Assembly (NCBI GenBank): GCA_038997305.1
Contig: JAWAZZ010000002.1
Coordinates: 1-64,000 of the forward strand
From: JAHLMO01 sp038997305
GTDB taxonomy: Archaea > Aenigmatarchaeota > Aenigmatarchaeia > CG10238-14 > SpSt-28
Reading direction: 5' to 3'
DNA: 64,000 nucleotides
In this document: one piece after another, positions 34,266 through 42,808 of the stretch
How the letters are laid out: every line of letters starts with the position of its first letter
How positions within the stretch are numbered: position 1 is the stretch's first letter
Program-made: the position numbers and the translations under genes
The notes under the pieces: generated by a model
Told to the model about the DNA's origin: nothing
The model's input: the letters and a program-made list of their open reading frames with translations, nothing else
The model's database searches: none

Positions 34266-34423
34266 TCGAATATTTTCAGAAAAATTCTGAAACTTTTCAA
34301 AAATTCTTAGAAACTTCATAAAAATTGGTAGAATTTTCATAAAAAATGTTTGAAAGTTCATAGAAATTTTCTGAATATTTTCAAAAAATCTCTGAAAGTT
34401 CATAAAAATTCTCAGAAAATAAC
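34266..34423. repeat. 21-bp tandem repeat array, about seven copies
   Basis: Units begin at 34266, 34287, 34308, 34329, 34351, 34371 and 34392, with a partial eighth at 34413. Consensus is close to CTGAAAGTTTCATAAAAATTC, with units of 20-22 bp. The period is two helical turns, so a bound protein would sit on one face. The minus strand can be read as a 74-aa heptad-repeat peptide, but this is probably a by-product of the 21-bp period. Neighbours are two winged-helix genes and replication genes, so iterons of an origin, a partition site or an operator are possible. Confidence 0.75.
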
Positions 34424-34459
34424 AAGAACAATATAGGAATAATCTTCACTTCTGAGAAG

Positions 34460-34732
34460 TTAGTAAAACTCTCTTATGAAATCTTTGATGAATTCAATTA
34501 ATTTCTCACCCTTTTTGGTAAGTCTTATTACTTTACTTCTTCCTGTTTTTTCGAATTCTATTATATCCATTTCGTAGAGCATTTTTAACATGTTTAATGT
34601 ATGGGAATATGTTGTTTGAGTTTTTCTGTAAATTTGTGTTATATTCTTTTCTTTTAGATCAGAAAGTACTAAAAGCAATTTGAATGGCTTTTCCTTAAAT
34701 AAGAAATTTATAATGGATTTTTTAGTTGACAT
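34460..34732 (-). CDS. winged-helix regulator
   Basis: The 90-aa protein has a MarR-like winged helix: ITQIYRKTQTTYSHTLNMLKML is the helix-turn-helix and FEKTGRSKVIRLTKKGEKL the wing. Its start overlaps the bud32 stop by 11 nt. The 21-bp repeat array begins about 40 bp after its stop. It may be a sister of the 87-aa winged-helix protein on the other side of the array. Confidence 0.7.
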   Translation of the reverse strand: MSTKKSIINFLFKEKPFKLLLVLSDLKEKNITQIYRKTQTTYSHTLNMLKMLYEMDIIEFEKTGRSKVIRLTKKGEKLIEFIKDFIREFY

Positions 34733-35327
34733 CTCTAATTACATATCTACCTCTTTGTAGTATTTTTTTCATTCTCTCCATAACTTTTTCTCCATCTTCA
34801 TAAACCCTTTTATAAGAATCAAAAAACGTTTTGATAAACACCTCCGTTAGCTGTGGATAAGAAGATTTGATAGAGTAGAGAAGAGTTAATAGATCTTCCG
34901 CTTTTTTCTCCAACGAAGTAGTAAATTCTCCTAAGCCAAAATCTATTAACCAAATTCTGTTTTCATCATCTACAAGTAAGTTCGAAAGAGTCAAATCCCC
35001 ATGAACAATATTATTTTTATGCAACAAACCAATAATTTTTCCTAATTCAGTAGAAAAAAATTCATAATTGTTTTCATTCAAAACATCTTTTAACTTTCTA
35101 CCATCGATATATTCCATCGAAAACCAGAAATCACTTTCTTCTATAACTTTTGGAACGTTTATTCCTATTCTTCTAACTTCTTTTAATAATTTAATTTCTT
35201 TCTTATTTCTATCTTTTCTAATCTTTTCATCTAACTCTTTAATTCTATATTTTTTTTCAACCCTTCTTTTAATTATTATTTCATCAATTCTTTCAATTAT
35301 TGCTTCAGCACCTTGATATATTATCAT
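34722..35327 (-). CDS. bud32: Bud32, KEOPS complex kinase/ATPase
   Basis: The 201-aa atypical kinase has YQGAEAIIERI, an invariant lysine in IIIKRRVEKKYRI, the catalytic NIVHGDLTLSNLLV and the metal-binding LIDFGLGEF. A basic C-terminus ends in RMKKILQRGRYVIRDVN. It works with Kae1 to make t6A37 in tRNAs that decode ANN codons. Kae1 itself is not in this window. It overlaps radA by 1 nt. Confidence 0.93.
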   Translation of the reverse strand: MIIYQGAEAIIERIDEIIIKRRVEKKYRIKELDEKIRKDRNKKEIKLLKEVRRIGINVPKVIEESDFWFSMEYIDGRKLKDVLNENNYEFFSTELGKIIGLLHKNNIVHGDLTLSNLLVDDENRIWLIDFGLGEFTTSLEKKAEDLLTLLYSIKSSYPQLTEVFIKTFFDSYKRVYEDGEKVMERMKKILQRGRYVIRDVN

Positions 35328-36277
35328 TATTTTTCTTCGTGATCTTCAATTCCTTTTTCAGTAATTTTAAAAACAACTTCTCTTTCAGGTAAATTTGGTG
35401 CATCAATCAATCTAGCAATTCTCAAATTTCCTTTAGATTTTCTAAGATAAATTCTATAAAAGCTTATATGAGCTAACACATGCCCACCAACAGGTTGAGT
35501 GGGATCTCCAAATATTACATCAGGTCTCGCCATAACTTGATTAGTAATATATACAGCAAGATTGAACGCATCTGCTAATCTTTGAAGTTGATGCAGGTGT
35601 TTATTTAATTTTTGTTGTCTTTCTGCCAATTCTCCTCTACCTATATAATCAACTCTAAAATGTGAAGTTATAGAATCAACAACTATTAATCCAATATTTT
35701 TTTCTTTTATTAAATCTACAGCTTTTTCAACTAAGAGAATTTGATGATCGCTATTATACGCTCTTGCTACATAAATGTTTTTTAATATTTTATCTGCATC
35801 TAATCCTCTATTTTTTGCTATTTCAGCTATTCTTTCTGGGCTAAACGTCCCTTCACTATCTATAAACAAACAACTTCTACCTAGACCACCTTGATCTTCT
35901 GGCAATTGTACATTAATAGCTAATTGAAATGCTAGTTGTGTTTTTCCGCTTCCAAACATTCCAAAAGCTTCTGTTATTGCTTGTGTAGGTATTCCTCCAC
36001 CTAACAATTCATCCAAAGCTTTTGAACCAGTGGTAATTTTTTTCATTTTCATTCTTCTTTCGAGAACTTTGTCAGCGGTTTCAACTTTTATTCCTAACGC
36101 ATCTCTAACATTTTCAATAATTTTTCTTGCCTGATCCTCTCCAATTTCGAGCAAAGCAGCTAATTCAGTAGGATTGCTAGTAGCTATAATCATAGGATCT
36201 TTAATTCCTAATTCTTCTAACTTTTTAAGAGTTTTTGGGCCGATACCTTTAATATCTTTTAAACTTATCTCTTCCAT
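35327..36277 (-). CDS. radA: RadA recombinase
   Basis: The 316-aa RecA-family protein has an N-terminal HhH domain (IKGIGPKTLKKLEELGI), the polymerisation motif region, Walker A GMFGSGKTQLAF, Walker B IGLIVVDSITSHFR, and loop 2 ITNQVMARPDVIFGDPTQPVGG. It catalyses strand exchange. The residue before the Walker loop is methionine where archaeal RadA usually has glutamate (GEFGSGKTQ). It follows the RPA gene after 16 bp. Confidence 0.95.
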   Translation of the reverse strand: MEEISLKDIKGIGPKTLKKLEELGIKDPMIIATSNPTELAALLEIGEDQARKIIENVRDALGIKVETADKVLERRMKMKKITTGSKALDELLGGGIPTQAITEAFGMFGSGKTQLAFQLAINVQLPEDQGGLGRSCLFIDSEGTFSPERIAEIAKNRGLDADKILKNIYVARAYNSDHQILLVEKAVDLIKEKNIGLIVVDSITSHFRVDYIGRGELAERQQKLNKHLHQLQRLADAFNLAVYITNQVMARPDVIFGDPTQPVGGHVLAHISFYRIYLRKSKGNLRIARLIDAPNLPEREVVFKITEKGIEDHEEK

Positions 36278-36293
36278 AATACTAATAACTTCA

Positions 36294-37295
36294 CTATGTT
36301 TTTATTTTTTCGATTAATCTATCTATTTCTTCATTTAACTCTACATTTTCAACCTCATTTATTACTAATTCAATTGCGTTTAAAAATTTGTTTTTTCTTG
36401 CTCTACCTTTTATTAGTAAGAGTTTTCCGACAAGCATTTGGTTAAGATAATCTTTTACATTGTCTAACTTTTCTAGAACATCTACTTTGCTTTCTATAAT
36501 TTTTTCTGCGACATCTCTAAAGGCCACAGCCAAAAAATTATGAGAAAATGTGTTTATCTCCAATCTTAAATATAAGGAGTTTTTGGGTTCTATTTCGCCG
36601 TGAATGTCGCATATAAATTTTTCTTCTTTCTTTCTAACTCTGTTAGAACATATTGGACAAACTTTAAAGAAAAAATTTTTTCCAAAAACTCTAGTTATAA
36701 TTCCTATAGTTTCGTAATACCCGAGAGAGTTTAAAGGTCCTTCTAATCTTCTGTATTTCTCTTTTGAAAAAAGTTCCATTAAAGAATCTATAGGAGGCAA
36801 GTCATCCTTTTCATCAAATTCTATTGTAGTGTTTTTATCAGCGATGATATCTATTTCACCAAATATATTTTCTCTTGTTCTTGCATTATAAATTTTTAAT
36901 ATATCACCTTCTTTTATTTTCATTTCTTCAGCTTCTTGTGCGTATTCATTCCAAAAAACTAGTCTTGCATAATCCGTATTATCAGCAACAAGAAGAACTT
37001 TTAAAAAACCTTTTTCTCCATCTTTTCTCTCAAATTCTTTTAAAGGAAAAGTTTTAAAAACTTTAACTCTTACGTTAACATTTCTCATTCCGCTAACCAA
37101 TTCACTAAGTGGCGTAAATGTTTTAATATTTCTTATATCTAATCCATAATCTCTTGCGACTAAAATTGCAGCACCTTCCTCACTTATCAATCCACTAAAT
37201 TCAAACAGTTTTTGTTTAATCTCTTCCCTTATTTTTTCTTCTGGTACTTTAAATTTCTCTTTTATAATTTTAATAATTTCTTCAACCTTTCCCAT
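36294..37295 (-). CDS. rpa: replication protein A (single-strand DNA-binding)
   Basis: The 333-aa protein holds an N-terminal helical segment, OB folds (VNVRVKVFKTFPLKEFERKD; FLKVLLVADNTDYARLVFW) and a C-terminal zinc region, CPICSNRV followed by FICDIHGEI (C, C, C, H). A last OB-fold strand ends it. It binds single-stranded DNA in replication and repair. It overlaps the glycosyltransferase gene by 14 bp and precedes radA, a sensible functional pair. Confidence 0.88.
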   Translation of the reverse strand: MGKVEEIIKIIKEKFKVPEEKIREEIKQKLFEFSGLISEEGAAILVARDYGLDIRNIKTFTPLSELVSGMRNVNVRVKVFKTFPLKEFERKDGEKGFLKVLLVADNTDYARLVFWNEYAQEAEEMKIKEGDILKIYNARTRENIFGEIDIIADKNTTIEFDEKDDLPPIDSLMELFSKEKYRRLEGPLNSLGYYETIGIITRVFGKNFFFKVCPICSNRVRKKEEKFICDIHGEIEPKNSLYLRLEINTFSHNFLAVAFRDVAEKIIESKVDVLEKLDNVKDYLNQMLVGKLLLIKGRARKNKFLNAIELVINEVENVELNEEIDRLIEKIKT

Positions 37296-38334
37296 AATTA
37301 AAGAGCAATTTATATAATTTTAGATACTCTTTAGCTGCATTATTCCAATCAAATTTTGACAACTCTTTTTTCTTCTCTTCTAGCAAGTCTTTATAAAGCT
37401 TTTTGTTTTTCCAAATCTCTAAAATTTTAGTGATTGCATCGTTTAGATTTTCACATTCTACACTAAGCGCTTTAATTTCTTTTGGTATGTCAGAAAATTT
37501 AAATGTTATCGCAAGTGTATTACAACTTAATGCTTCTAATATTGGTAGACCAAACCCCTCTACTATAGAAGGAAAAATTAAAAAATGAGATTTGGAATAT
37601 ATTTCTATCAATTTTTTATCGTCGACTTTATCTAAGATTACTATATCCTTCTCACCCCTTAAATTACTTAAATCGAAGTTAGTATAATAGACAGATTTTA
37701 ACTTACCACCAACAATAAAAAGTTTGCATTTAGTTTTCTTTTTTAATTCTCTATATAATTTTATTGCTAAATCAACTCTTTTTCTAAAAGAATAATTGCC
37801 AACAAAACACAAAGTAAGATTTTTTTCTTTTTTGACTATTTGTTTAAATTTTTTTCTATCTATTCCTTCTAGTATAATTTTTGCATCATATCTTTTAAAA
37901 ACCTTTTCAATTTGTTGCTTTGTTAACGAGCTATTGGCTACTATAATTTTTGCTCTCGAAGCAAGCTTCCAGATAATATATGAAAGTAGATATACAAGAA
38001 AACCAGCCTTAAATTTTAGTTTTTTCCAATAAAGTATTGGGAACAAGTCATGAAAAGTAACTATAGTTTTATTTTTATAAAAAATACTTGCCAAGAAACC
38101 AAGTTCTGGAGAAACAGCATGTATGACATCTACTTTTTTACCTTTAATCAAAGTTAAAAAGTTAGAATAAAATAAACTGTATATAAATCCTAAAAATCCT
38201 TTGTGAAATTTTTTTCTGAAGACCAAATCTATTTCAACATCGTTTTTTAATCTTGAATAAAGCTCATATGCGTATCTTGCTAAACCTTTGGTTTCTTTTA
38301 TAGAGAATTCTGGGGATATCAACAAGACTTTCAT
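37282..38334 (-). CDS. GT4-family glycosyltransferase
   Basis: The 350-aa GT-B protein has an N-terminal domain starting MKVLLISPEFSIKETKGLARYAYEL and a C-terminal domain with FVGNYSFRKRVDLAI and the EX7E motif in SIVEGFGLPILEALSC. It transfers a sugar from a nucleotide donor, probably in surface glycan or glycolipid synthesis. It is wedged between the histone and RPA genes with overlaps at both ends, unrelated in function. Confidence 0.88.
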   Translation of the reverse strand: MKVLLISPEFSIKETKGLARYAYELYSRLKNDVEIDLVFRKKFHKGFLGFIYSLFYSNFLTLIKGKKVDVIHAVSPELGFLASIFYKNKTIVTFHDLFPILYWKKLKFKAGFLVYLLSYIIWKLASRAKIIVANSSLTKQQIEKVFKRYDAKIILEGIDRKKFKQIVKKEKNLTLCFVGNYSFRKRVDLAIKLYRELKKKTKCKLFIVGGKLKSVYYTNFDLSNLRGEKDIVILDKVDDKKLIEIYSKSHFLIFPSIVEGFGLPILEALSCNTLAITFKFSDIPKEIKALSVECENLNDAITKILEIWKNKKLYKDLLEEKKKELSKFDWNNAAKEYLKLYKLLFNYGKG

Positions 38335-38549
38335 TCTAGATTTAGTTTTTTGATAGCGAGTTTTATATCTTCTTTGAATATAGTGTTTCTTTTGGCGTGT
38401 TTAGCAATTTCGTTCGCAACTTTTAGTATATTGCTAACTTTTTCTTGTAAGATTTCAGATAGTTCTTTAGCAGCTTCATAAGAAATTCTTTCTATTCCTA
38501 ATTCTTTTGAAACTTTTTTGAAGTAGTTTATACTGAATATTTTTTTCAT
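38331..38549 (-). CDS. archaeal histone-fold protein
   Basis: The 72-aa protein is one histone fold: helix 1 (FSINYFKKVSKELG), the long central helix (SYEAAKELSEILQEKVSNILKVANEIAKHA), and helix 3 (FKEDIKLAIKKLN) after the RNTIF loop. It probably dimerises and wraps DNA. It overlaps the glycosyltransferase start by 4 nt and heads a run of replication and repair genes. Confidence 0.9.
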   Translation of the reverse strand: MKKIFSINYFKKVSKELGIERISYEAAKELSEILQEKVSNILKVANEIAKHAKRNTIFKEDIKLAIKKLNLE

Positions 38550-38610
38550 AATATCTACAGTTTTTTGAAGAAATTTATAAATATGAAAATAGACAAAAGC
38601 AATTTGTATT

Positions 38611-39189
38611 ATGGCAAATATAAGTGAGTTATTAGTTTTAATAGTTTTGAGTTCTTTAACTATTTTGCCCTTAATGTTTTCTTCTAAAAATTATCAGCTT
38701 GTTGGAGACTTTCAGAAAATAGGAGCTTTGCCAGAGATTACTTCTTCATCTAGTGATGAATTTTCTAAAGTCTCTAGAAATCTTTCACCAGAAATTTGTA
38801 AAGAAAGAGTATCTAATGCTGGTGCTACTATAGAGATTTCTGTCAACAATTTAGAAAATAATATTGTCGCTGAAATAACTCGTGTAACATCTAATAATAA
38901 GGTTTATGCAAGGATTTCTTCCAAGGAAAGTGTTTATTCTGTTGTAACTAATAATATAACTTGCGAACTAATTTCGGGCAACGAAAAAGAAATATTGTCT
39001 TTAACTTCTTCTAAAGGAAGATTAACCATGGGATATGTTAATGGAAGTTACTTTGAAGAAACATATGGAATGGCTAGTAAGTTAGATTACTTAGTAAGAT
39101 ATTGTAGGAAGGAATTAAATAACACAAAGGAGCTCATAATCTCAATAATTAATACCTCTAGCTGTTTGAGTGGTAAGTTTAATATCTAA
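38611..39189 (+). CDS. secreted or membrane-anchored protein, unknown
   Basis: The 192-aa protein has an N-terminal hydrophobic helix (about residues 6-24) and a soluble domain with five cysteines (for example PEICKER, NITCELIS, VRYCRKEL, SSCLSG), which may form disulfides outside the cell. There are several N-X-S/T sequons, possible AglB targets. No family was recognised. It precedes the L7Ae operon by 37 bp and has its own TATA-like TTTATAAATA near 38573. Confidence 0.55.
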   Translation: MANISELLVLIVLSSLTILPLMFSSKNYQLVGDFQKIGALPEITSSSSDEFSKVSRNLSPEICKERVSNAGATIEISVNNLENNIVAEITRVTSNNKVYARISSKESVYSVVTNNITCELISGNEKEILSLTSSKGRLTMGYVNGSYFEETYGMASKLDYLVRYCRKELNNTKELIISIINTSSCLSGKFNI

Positions 39190-39196
39190 AAAATAA

Positions 39197-39207
39197 ATTT
39201 ATATATT
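39197..39207 (+). promoter_or_regulatory. TATA element of L7Ae operon
   Basis: ATTTATATATT lies 20-30 bases before the L7Ae ATG at 39227. This spacing gives a leaderless message. It supports the ATG at 39227 over an upstream TTG at 39212. Confidence 0.55.
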
Positions 39208-39226
39208 TTGGTTGAATTATAATTCT

Positions 39227-39604
39227 ATGGCACCAAAATATGTAAAATTTGACGTACCAGAAGAAATACAGGAAAAAGTACTGAGATTAGTAGAGACAGC
39301 AAGAACTACAGGAAAAATTAAAAAAGGAACCAATGAAGTTACAAAAGCTGTAGAAAGAGGTCAGGCCAAACTTGTAATAATAGCTATGAATGTAGATCCA
39401 GAAGAAATCGTAATGCATTTACCACTATTATGCGAAGAGAAAAAAGTACCATACATATATGTAAAGAACAAAGAAGATTTGGGTAAAGCTGCAGGCATAC
39501 AAGTATCTGCAGCAAGTGCATGTATAATTGAAGTTGGTGAGGGAAAGAAATTATTTGATGAAATTATAAATTGGATTAAGAACAATACACCACAGAAATT
39601 TTAA
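39227..39604 (+). CDS. rpl7ae: ribosomal protein L7Ae (eL8)
   Basis: The 125-aa protein reads MAPKYVKFDVPEEIQEKVL, with the kink-turn-binding GKIKKGTNEVTKAVERGQAK and the VPYIYVKNKEDLGKAAGI loop. L7Ae is both a ribosomal protein and the core protein of C/D and H/ACA guide RNPs, so it would bind the C/D guide RNA found at 5.0 kb. A TTG start five codons upstream is rejected because of the TATA position. It leads eS28 and eL24. Confidence 0.95.
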   Translation: MAPKYVKFDVPEEIQEKVLRLVETARTTGKIKKGTNEVTKAVERGQAKLVIIAMNVDPEEIVMHLPLLCEEKKVPYIYVKNKEDLGKAAGIQVSAASACIIEVGEGKKLFDEIINWIKNNTPQKF

Positions 39605-39616
39605 TTAACATAAAAC

Positions 39617-39823
39617 ATGGCTGAATTACATCCTGCAGAAGTAATAGAAATAATTGGAAGGGCAAGCTCTAAGGGAGTTACTCAAGTAAAATGTAGAGTA
39701 TTAGAAGGAAAGGAAAAGGGTTCTATAGTTATAAGAAATGTTAGCGGACCTGTAAGAGTTGGAGACATATTACTTCTAAAGGAAGTTGAAATGGAAAGTG
39801 AAGAGAAAATTGAAGAAAGATGA
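39617..39823 (+). CDS. rps28e: ribosomal protein eS28
   Basis: The 68-aa protein matches eS28: PAEVIEIIGRASSKGVTQVKCRVLEG and the C-terminal RNVSGPVRVGDILLLKEVEME. It is a small-subunit protein near the decoding platform. It follows L7Ae by 12 bp and overlaps eL24 in ATGA. Confidence 0.95.
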   Translation: MAELHPAEVIEIIGRASSKGVTQVKCRVLEGKEKGSIVIRNVSGPVRVGDILLLKEVEMESEEKIEER

Positions 39824-39996
39824 TTTGTAACTATTGCAATAGGGAAATTAAAAAAGGAACTGGAAAAATGTATGTAACATCAGTGGGAAAAGTCTATTTA
39901 TTTTGCTCTTCTAAATGTGAAAAATATTTTCTGATGGGAAGAAAATTAAAATCTCATAAATGGTTAAAAGATGAAATTAAAGCTAGAAGTAGATAG
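39820..39996 (+). CDS. rpl24e: ribosomal protein eL24
   Basis: Read directly, this 58-aa ORF begins at the ATGA overlap with eS28. It has the L24e zinc finger: C3-X2-C6 (MICNYCNREI) and C29-X3-C33 (LFCSSKCEKYF), then the basic tail GRKLKSHKWL. The order L7Ae-S28e-L24e is a standard archaeal operon. Its last 26 bp overlap the Cas4-like gene. Confidence 0.93.
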   Translation: MICNYCNREIKKGTGKMYVTSVGKVYLFCSSKCEKYFLMGRKLKSHKWLKDEIKARSR

Positions 39997-40993
39997 AAGA
40001 ACAATAGAAAGAAGCGTTGAGATAATAGATTTTATAGGTAAAAAGAGCATAGATAATTTACTTTTTGAGTTTCTGACTAATAAAATCTATATAACAGATA
40101 TATTGTTCCTAGCTTTGGATAAGTTAAATAGAGACGATAAAATAATTTCTAAAGTAGATGAGATAGAGAAGAATGATTTTTTAGATGAAAACTATAAAAA
40201 CGAATTAATAAAGTATTTAGAGAAGAAAATCTCTGAGTTAGGAAACAAACCATTTTTTACTTCTTTAGAAATTTCTAAATTTTACCAATGTCAAAGAAGA
40301 TTCTTTTTAGAAAAAGTTGTTCATTCTAAACAGAAAAAATCTGAAAAAAGCTATAAAGGAGAAGTATTTCATAAATCCATTAGCAATTTTATTAGAAACT
40401 ATAATAAGTATGTAGATAATATAGAAGTTTTAGCTTCGATGGTTACGGAGGATGTTATGAAAGAATATGAGAGAAAAGTAAAAGTAGACAAATCAGAAGT
40501 ATTAAAATATCTTTATCAGATAGACTCCTTTATAAGAAAGCAAAACTTCAAGTATATAATTTCTGAACCAATACTAATTTCAATAAAATATGGAATAGTT
40601 GGCACACCAGATATAATAGGAATAACAAGAGATAATGAAATTATTCCTTTTGAGATAAAAACAAAAACTAACAGAATTAAAGAAGGATTAAAAATTCAGA
40701 TAGTTGGAGAAGCGTTTGTAACTGAGGTTTGTTTTAGAAAAGAAGTTAATAAATCATTTCTTTTAAGTCTTCAGAACGAAAAAACATTTGAAATAAATAT
40801 TACAGAATCTGACAAAAAGCAGATACAAAACTTATTGAATATGATGAAAAAAGTTTTGCTAAGTATGAGAATTCCGCCTATGAGCAATTTACCTAACTTC
40901 AGAAAAACAGTATGCCCATATTGTCATGTAAAGGAAACTTGTGATTTTATAGAGGAACTAAAAAGAGGTTTACTAAAGCAGAAAGGTTCTTAA
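39971..40993 (+). CDS. Cas4-like PD-(D/E)XK nuclease with Fe-S cysteines
   Basis: The 340-aa protein has a RecB-type nuclease core: H134 (GEVFHKS), D214 (GTPDIIG), and E228-X-K230 (FEIKTK). Four cysteines, C107 (FYQCQRR), C315, C318 and C324 (CPYCHVKETC), match the 4Fe-4S site of Cas4 and AddB. An N-terminal region of about 95 residues is extra and unrecognised. No CRISPR array or other cas gene is in the window, so a repair role is more likely than adaptation. It starts inside eL24, tying it to the ribosomal operon. Confidence 0.8.
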   Translation: MKLKLEVDRRTIERSVEIIDFIGKKSIDNLLFEFLTNKIYITDILFLALDKLNRDDKIISKVDEIEKNDFLDENYKNELIKYLEKKISELGNKPFFTSLEISKFYQCQRRFFLEKVVHSKQKKSEKSYKGEVFHKSISNFIRNYNKYVDNIEVLASMVTEDVMKEYERKVKVDKSEVLKYLYQIDSFIRKQNFKYIISEPILISIKYGIVGTPDIIGITRDNEIIPFEIKTKTNRIKEGLKIQIVGEAFVTEVCFRKEVNKSFLLSLQNEKTFEINITESDKKQIQNLLNMMKKVLLSMRIPPMSNLPNFRKTVCPYCHVKETCDFIEELKRGLLKQKGS

Positions 40994-41011
40994 AATCGAA
41001 TATTAAACTAA

Positions 41012-41097
41012 TGCGGGGGGTGGGATTTGAACCCACGACGGCACTAAGCCACTGGGACCTCAACCCAGCGCCCTTGTCCAGGCTAGGCGACCCCCGC
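41012..41097 (-). tRNA. tRNA-Leu (GAG)
   Basis: Acceptor stem GCGGGGG/CCCCCGC, anticodon stem CTGGG/CCCAG with loop TTGAGGT (anticodon GAG), a long variable arm (TGGCTTAGTGCC region) and T arm TGGGTTCAAATCCCA define a class II tRNA-Leu for CUC/CUU. No intron and no encoded CCA. Length 86 nt. Confidence 0.94.
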
Positions 41098-41129
41098 ATA
41101 AACTATATAAAGAAATTTAACTAATTTTT

Positions 41130-42248
41130 ATGACGATAGAATATATACTAACATTCGCGATAATATTGATAATATCAATATTTTTGTATCTAGATCGAAA
41201 AAATTTAGAAATTAGAGGAATAATTATCTTGAGAAGAACGAAAAAGTTCAATAAATTTTTTGATTCTATTTCTAATAAATACAGGAAATTACTTGATTAT
41301 TTGGGTTATATATCTATAGCTTCTGCTTTTATATCAGTCGGAATATTTTTCTATTACACCATCACAGAATTATTTAAGCCACCAAAAAACATAGCTCCCA
41401 TACAAGTGGTTTTGCCTTCTGTGCCAGGTTTGTGTTCTAGCGGTTTTGTTCTTTGTGTACCCCCATACTTTTGGTTTTTGATTATACCTCTAATAGCAAT
41501 TTTTCACGAAGCTATGCATGCCATTTATGCAAGACTATCTAATCTTAAAATAAAGTCAGTGGGTTACGCGTTTTTATTAGTTTTGCCAGCTTTTTTTGTA
41601 GAGATAGATGAGAAAAAACTCAAAAGAGTAAAAACATTAGATAAATTAAAGATTTTTTCTGCCGGTTCTTTTGGAAACTTTATATTAGCTTTTATAGGTT
41701 TTATATTTTTGTTCGTTGTTTCTAGAGCTTTCGATTTAATGTACGAGCCAAGCGGTTTAATTTTCGATGTGATAAATAACTCACCTGCATATTATGCAAA
41801 TCTTTCTGGTATTTTGATTGGTATAAACGATAATGAAATAAAAACTATATCAGATTTAGAAAAAATAAAGAAAGATCTTCAACCAAATCAAACAATAAAG
41901 GTAATAACTACAGAAGGAATTTATAATATTACGCTAACAGAAAACAAAACCATAGGAATAATTATAAAAGAAGTTTATTATAAGGGTAAAAACCAGTTTT
42001 TTGAATCTAATAAGGAAACAATTTTGCTTATATTTTCTTTAGTAAGAGAATTTTTATTCTGGCTAATACTCTTGAATTTTGGTATAGGAATGTTTAATCT
42101 TTTACCAATAAAACCTCTTGATGGTGGTTTGTTTTTTGAAGAAATATTCAGTAAACTAAAACATGGAGATAAATTATATGCAACACTTTCAATACTAACT
42201 ATAGTTCTTATTATACTTTTGTTCCTGAAAACATTTATAAGATTTTAG
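41130..42248 (+). CDS. site-2 protease family (M50) metalloprotease
   Basis: The 372-aa membrane protein has the zinc motif H126-E127-X2-H130 (FHEAMHAIY), the second metal motif NLLPIKPLDGG near the end, and a PDZ-like segment between (SPAYYANLSGILIGINDNEI). It cleaves membrane-embedded substrates. About six helices are visible. Its stop shares TTAG with eS1 in convergent orientation. Confidence 0.88.
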   Translation: MTIEYILTFAIILIISIFLYLDRKNLEIRGIIILRRTKKFNKFFDSISNKYRKLLDYLGYISIASAFISVGIFFYYTITELFKPPKNIAPIQVVLPSVPGLCSSGFVLCVPPYFWFLIIPLIAIFHEAMHAIYARLSNLKIKSVGYAFLLVLPAFFVEIDEKKLKRVKTLDKLKIFSAGSFGNFILAFIGFIFLFVVSRAFDLMYEPSGLIFDVINNSPAYYANLSGILIGINDNEIKTISDLEKIKKDLQPNQTIKVITTEGIYNITLTENKTIGIIIKEVYYKGKNQFFESNKETILLIFSLVREFLFWLILLNFGIGMFNLLPIKPLDGGLFFEEIFSKLKHGDKLYATLSILTIVLIILLFLKTFIRF

Positions 42249-42808
42249 GAAGCTATTTTATCTTTTCTCTCTATTTTTATAATTTCAAAGAATTTGGGTA
42301 TCGCAATTTTTTTGACTTCTTTTTCTATTTTCTTTAGAACATTGTTTTTAAGTATCATATCTTCTATAATTTCTTTTAGTGTCATCTGAGATAAAAGCTT
42401 TATCGTATTTTCTTCAACAATTTTTCTGATGGTTTTCTCTTGCTTTCCTCTGAGTCTTCTAAAAGTAAGTATATATTTTACTCTTAATAGTGCATTATCT
42501 TTTGTTTTTACGTTTACATACACGTTCATCCTCTTTATTCCTACATATACATGGCTTTGAATGTATTCTCTTAAACTCTCTATTCCATCAAATCTACTAT
42601 GAGCTATTCCATTGTCTACTTTAGTAATTCTAAACCAGACTTTATAATGATATTTGTTAGATTGAGTTACTTCTGTTAGATTTAAACAAAACCTTCTGTT
42701 AACTAAATAGGAATAATCGCTACAAAAGGTATCTGATATCTCTTTGTTTCCAAATTCTTCACTTGCTAACAACTTGACTCTGAATAATTGTTTTTTTGTC
42801 TTAGCCAT
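42245..42808 (-). CDS. rps3ae: ribosomal protein eS1 (S3Ae)
   Basis: The 187-aa protein matches S3Ae: KTKKQLFRVKLLASEEFGNKEI, DNGIAHSRFDGIESLREYI, and LTFRRLRGKQEKTIRKIVEE. It is a small-subunit platform protein. It abuts uS15, the usual archaeal S15-S3Ae pair. Confidence 0.94.
   Translation of the reverse strand: MAKTKKQLFRVKLLASEEFGNKEISDTFCSDYSYLVNRRFCLNLTEVTQSNKYHYKVWFRITKVDNGIAHSRFDGIESLREYIQSHVYVGIKRMNVYVNVKTKDNALLRVKYILTFRRLRGKQEKTIRKIVEENTIKLLSQMTLKEIIEDMILKNNVLKKIEKEVKKIAIPKFFEIIKIERKDKIAS

Noticed and set aside
34266..34423. CRISPR array
   Set aside because: The repeats are contiguous 21-bp units with no unique spacers.
39212..39226. TTG start five codons upstream of L7Ae
   Set aside because: The TATA element at 39197-39207 puts the transcript start at or after this TTG, and MAPKYVKF at 39227 is the family N-terminus.
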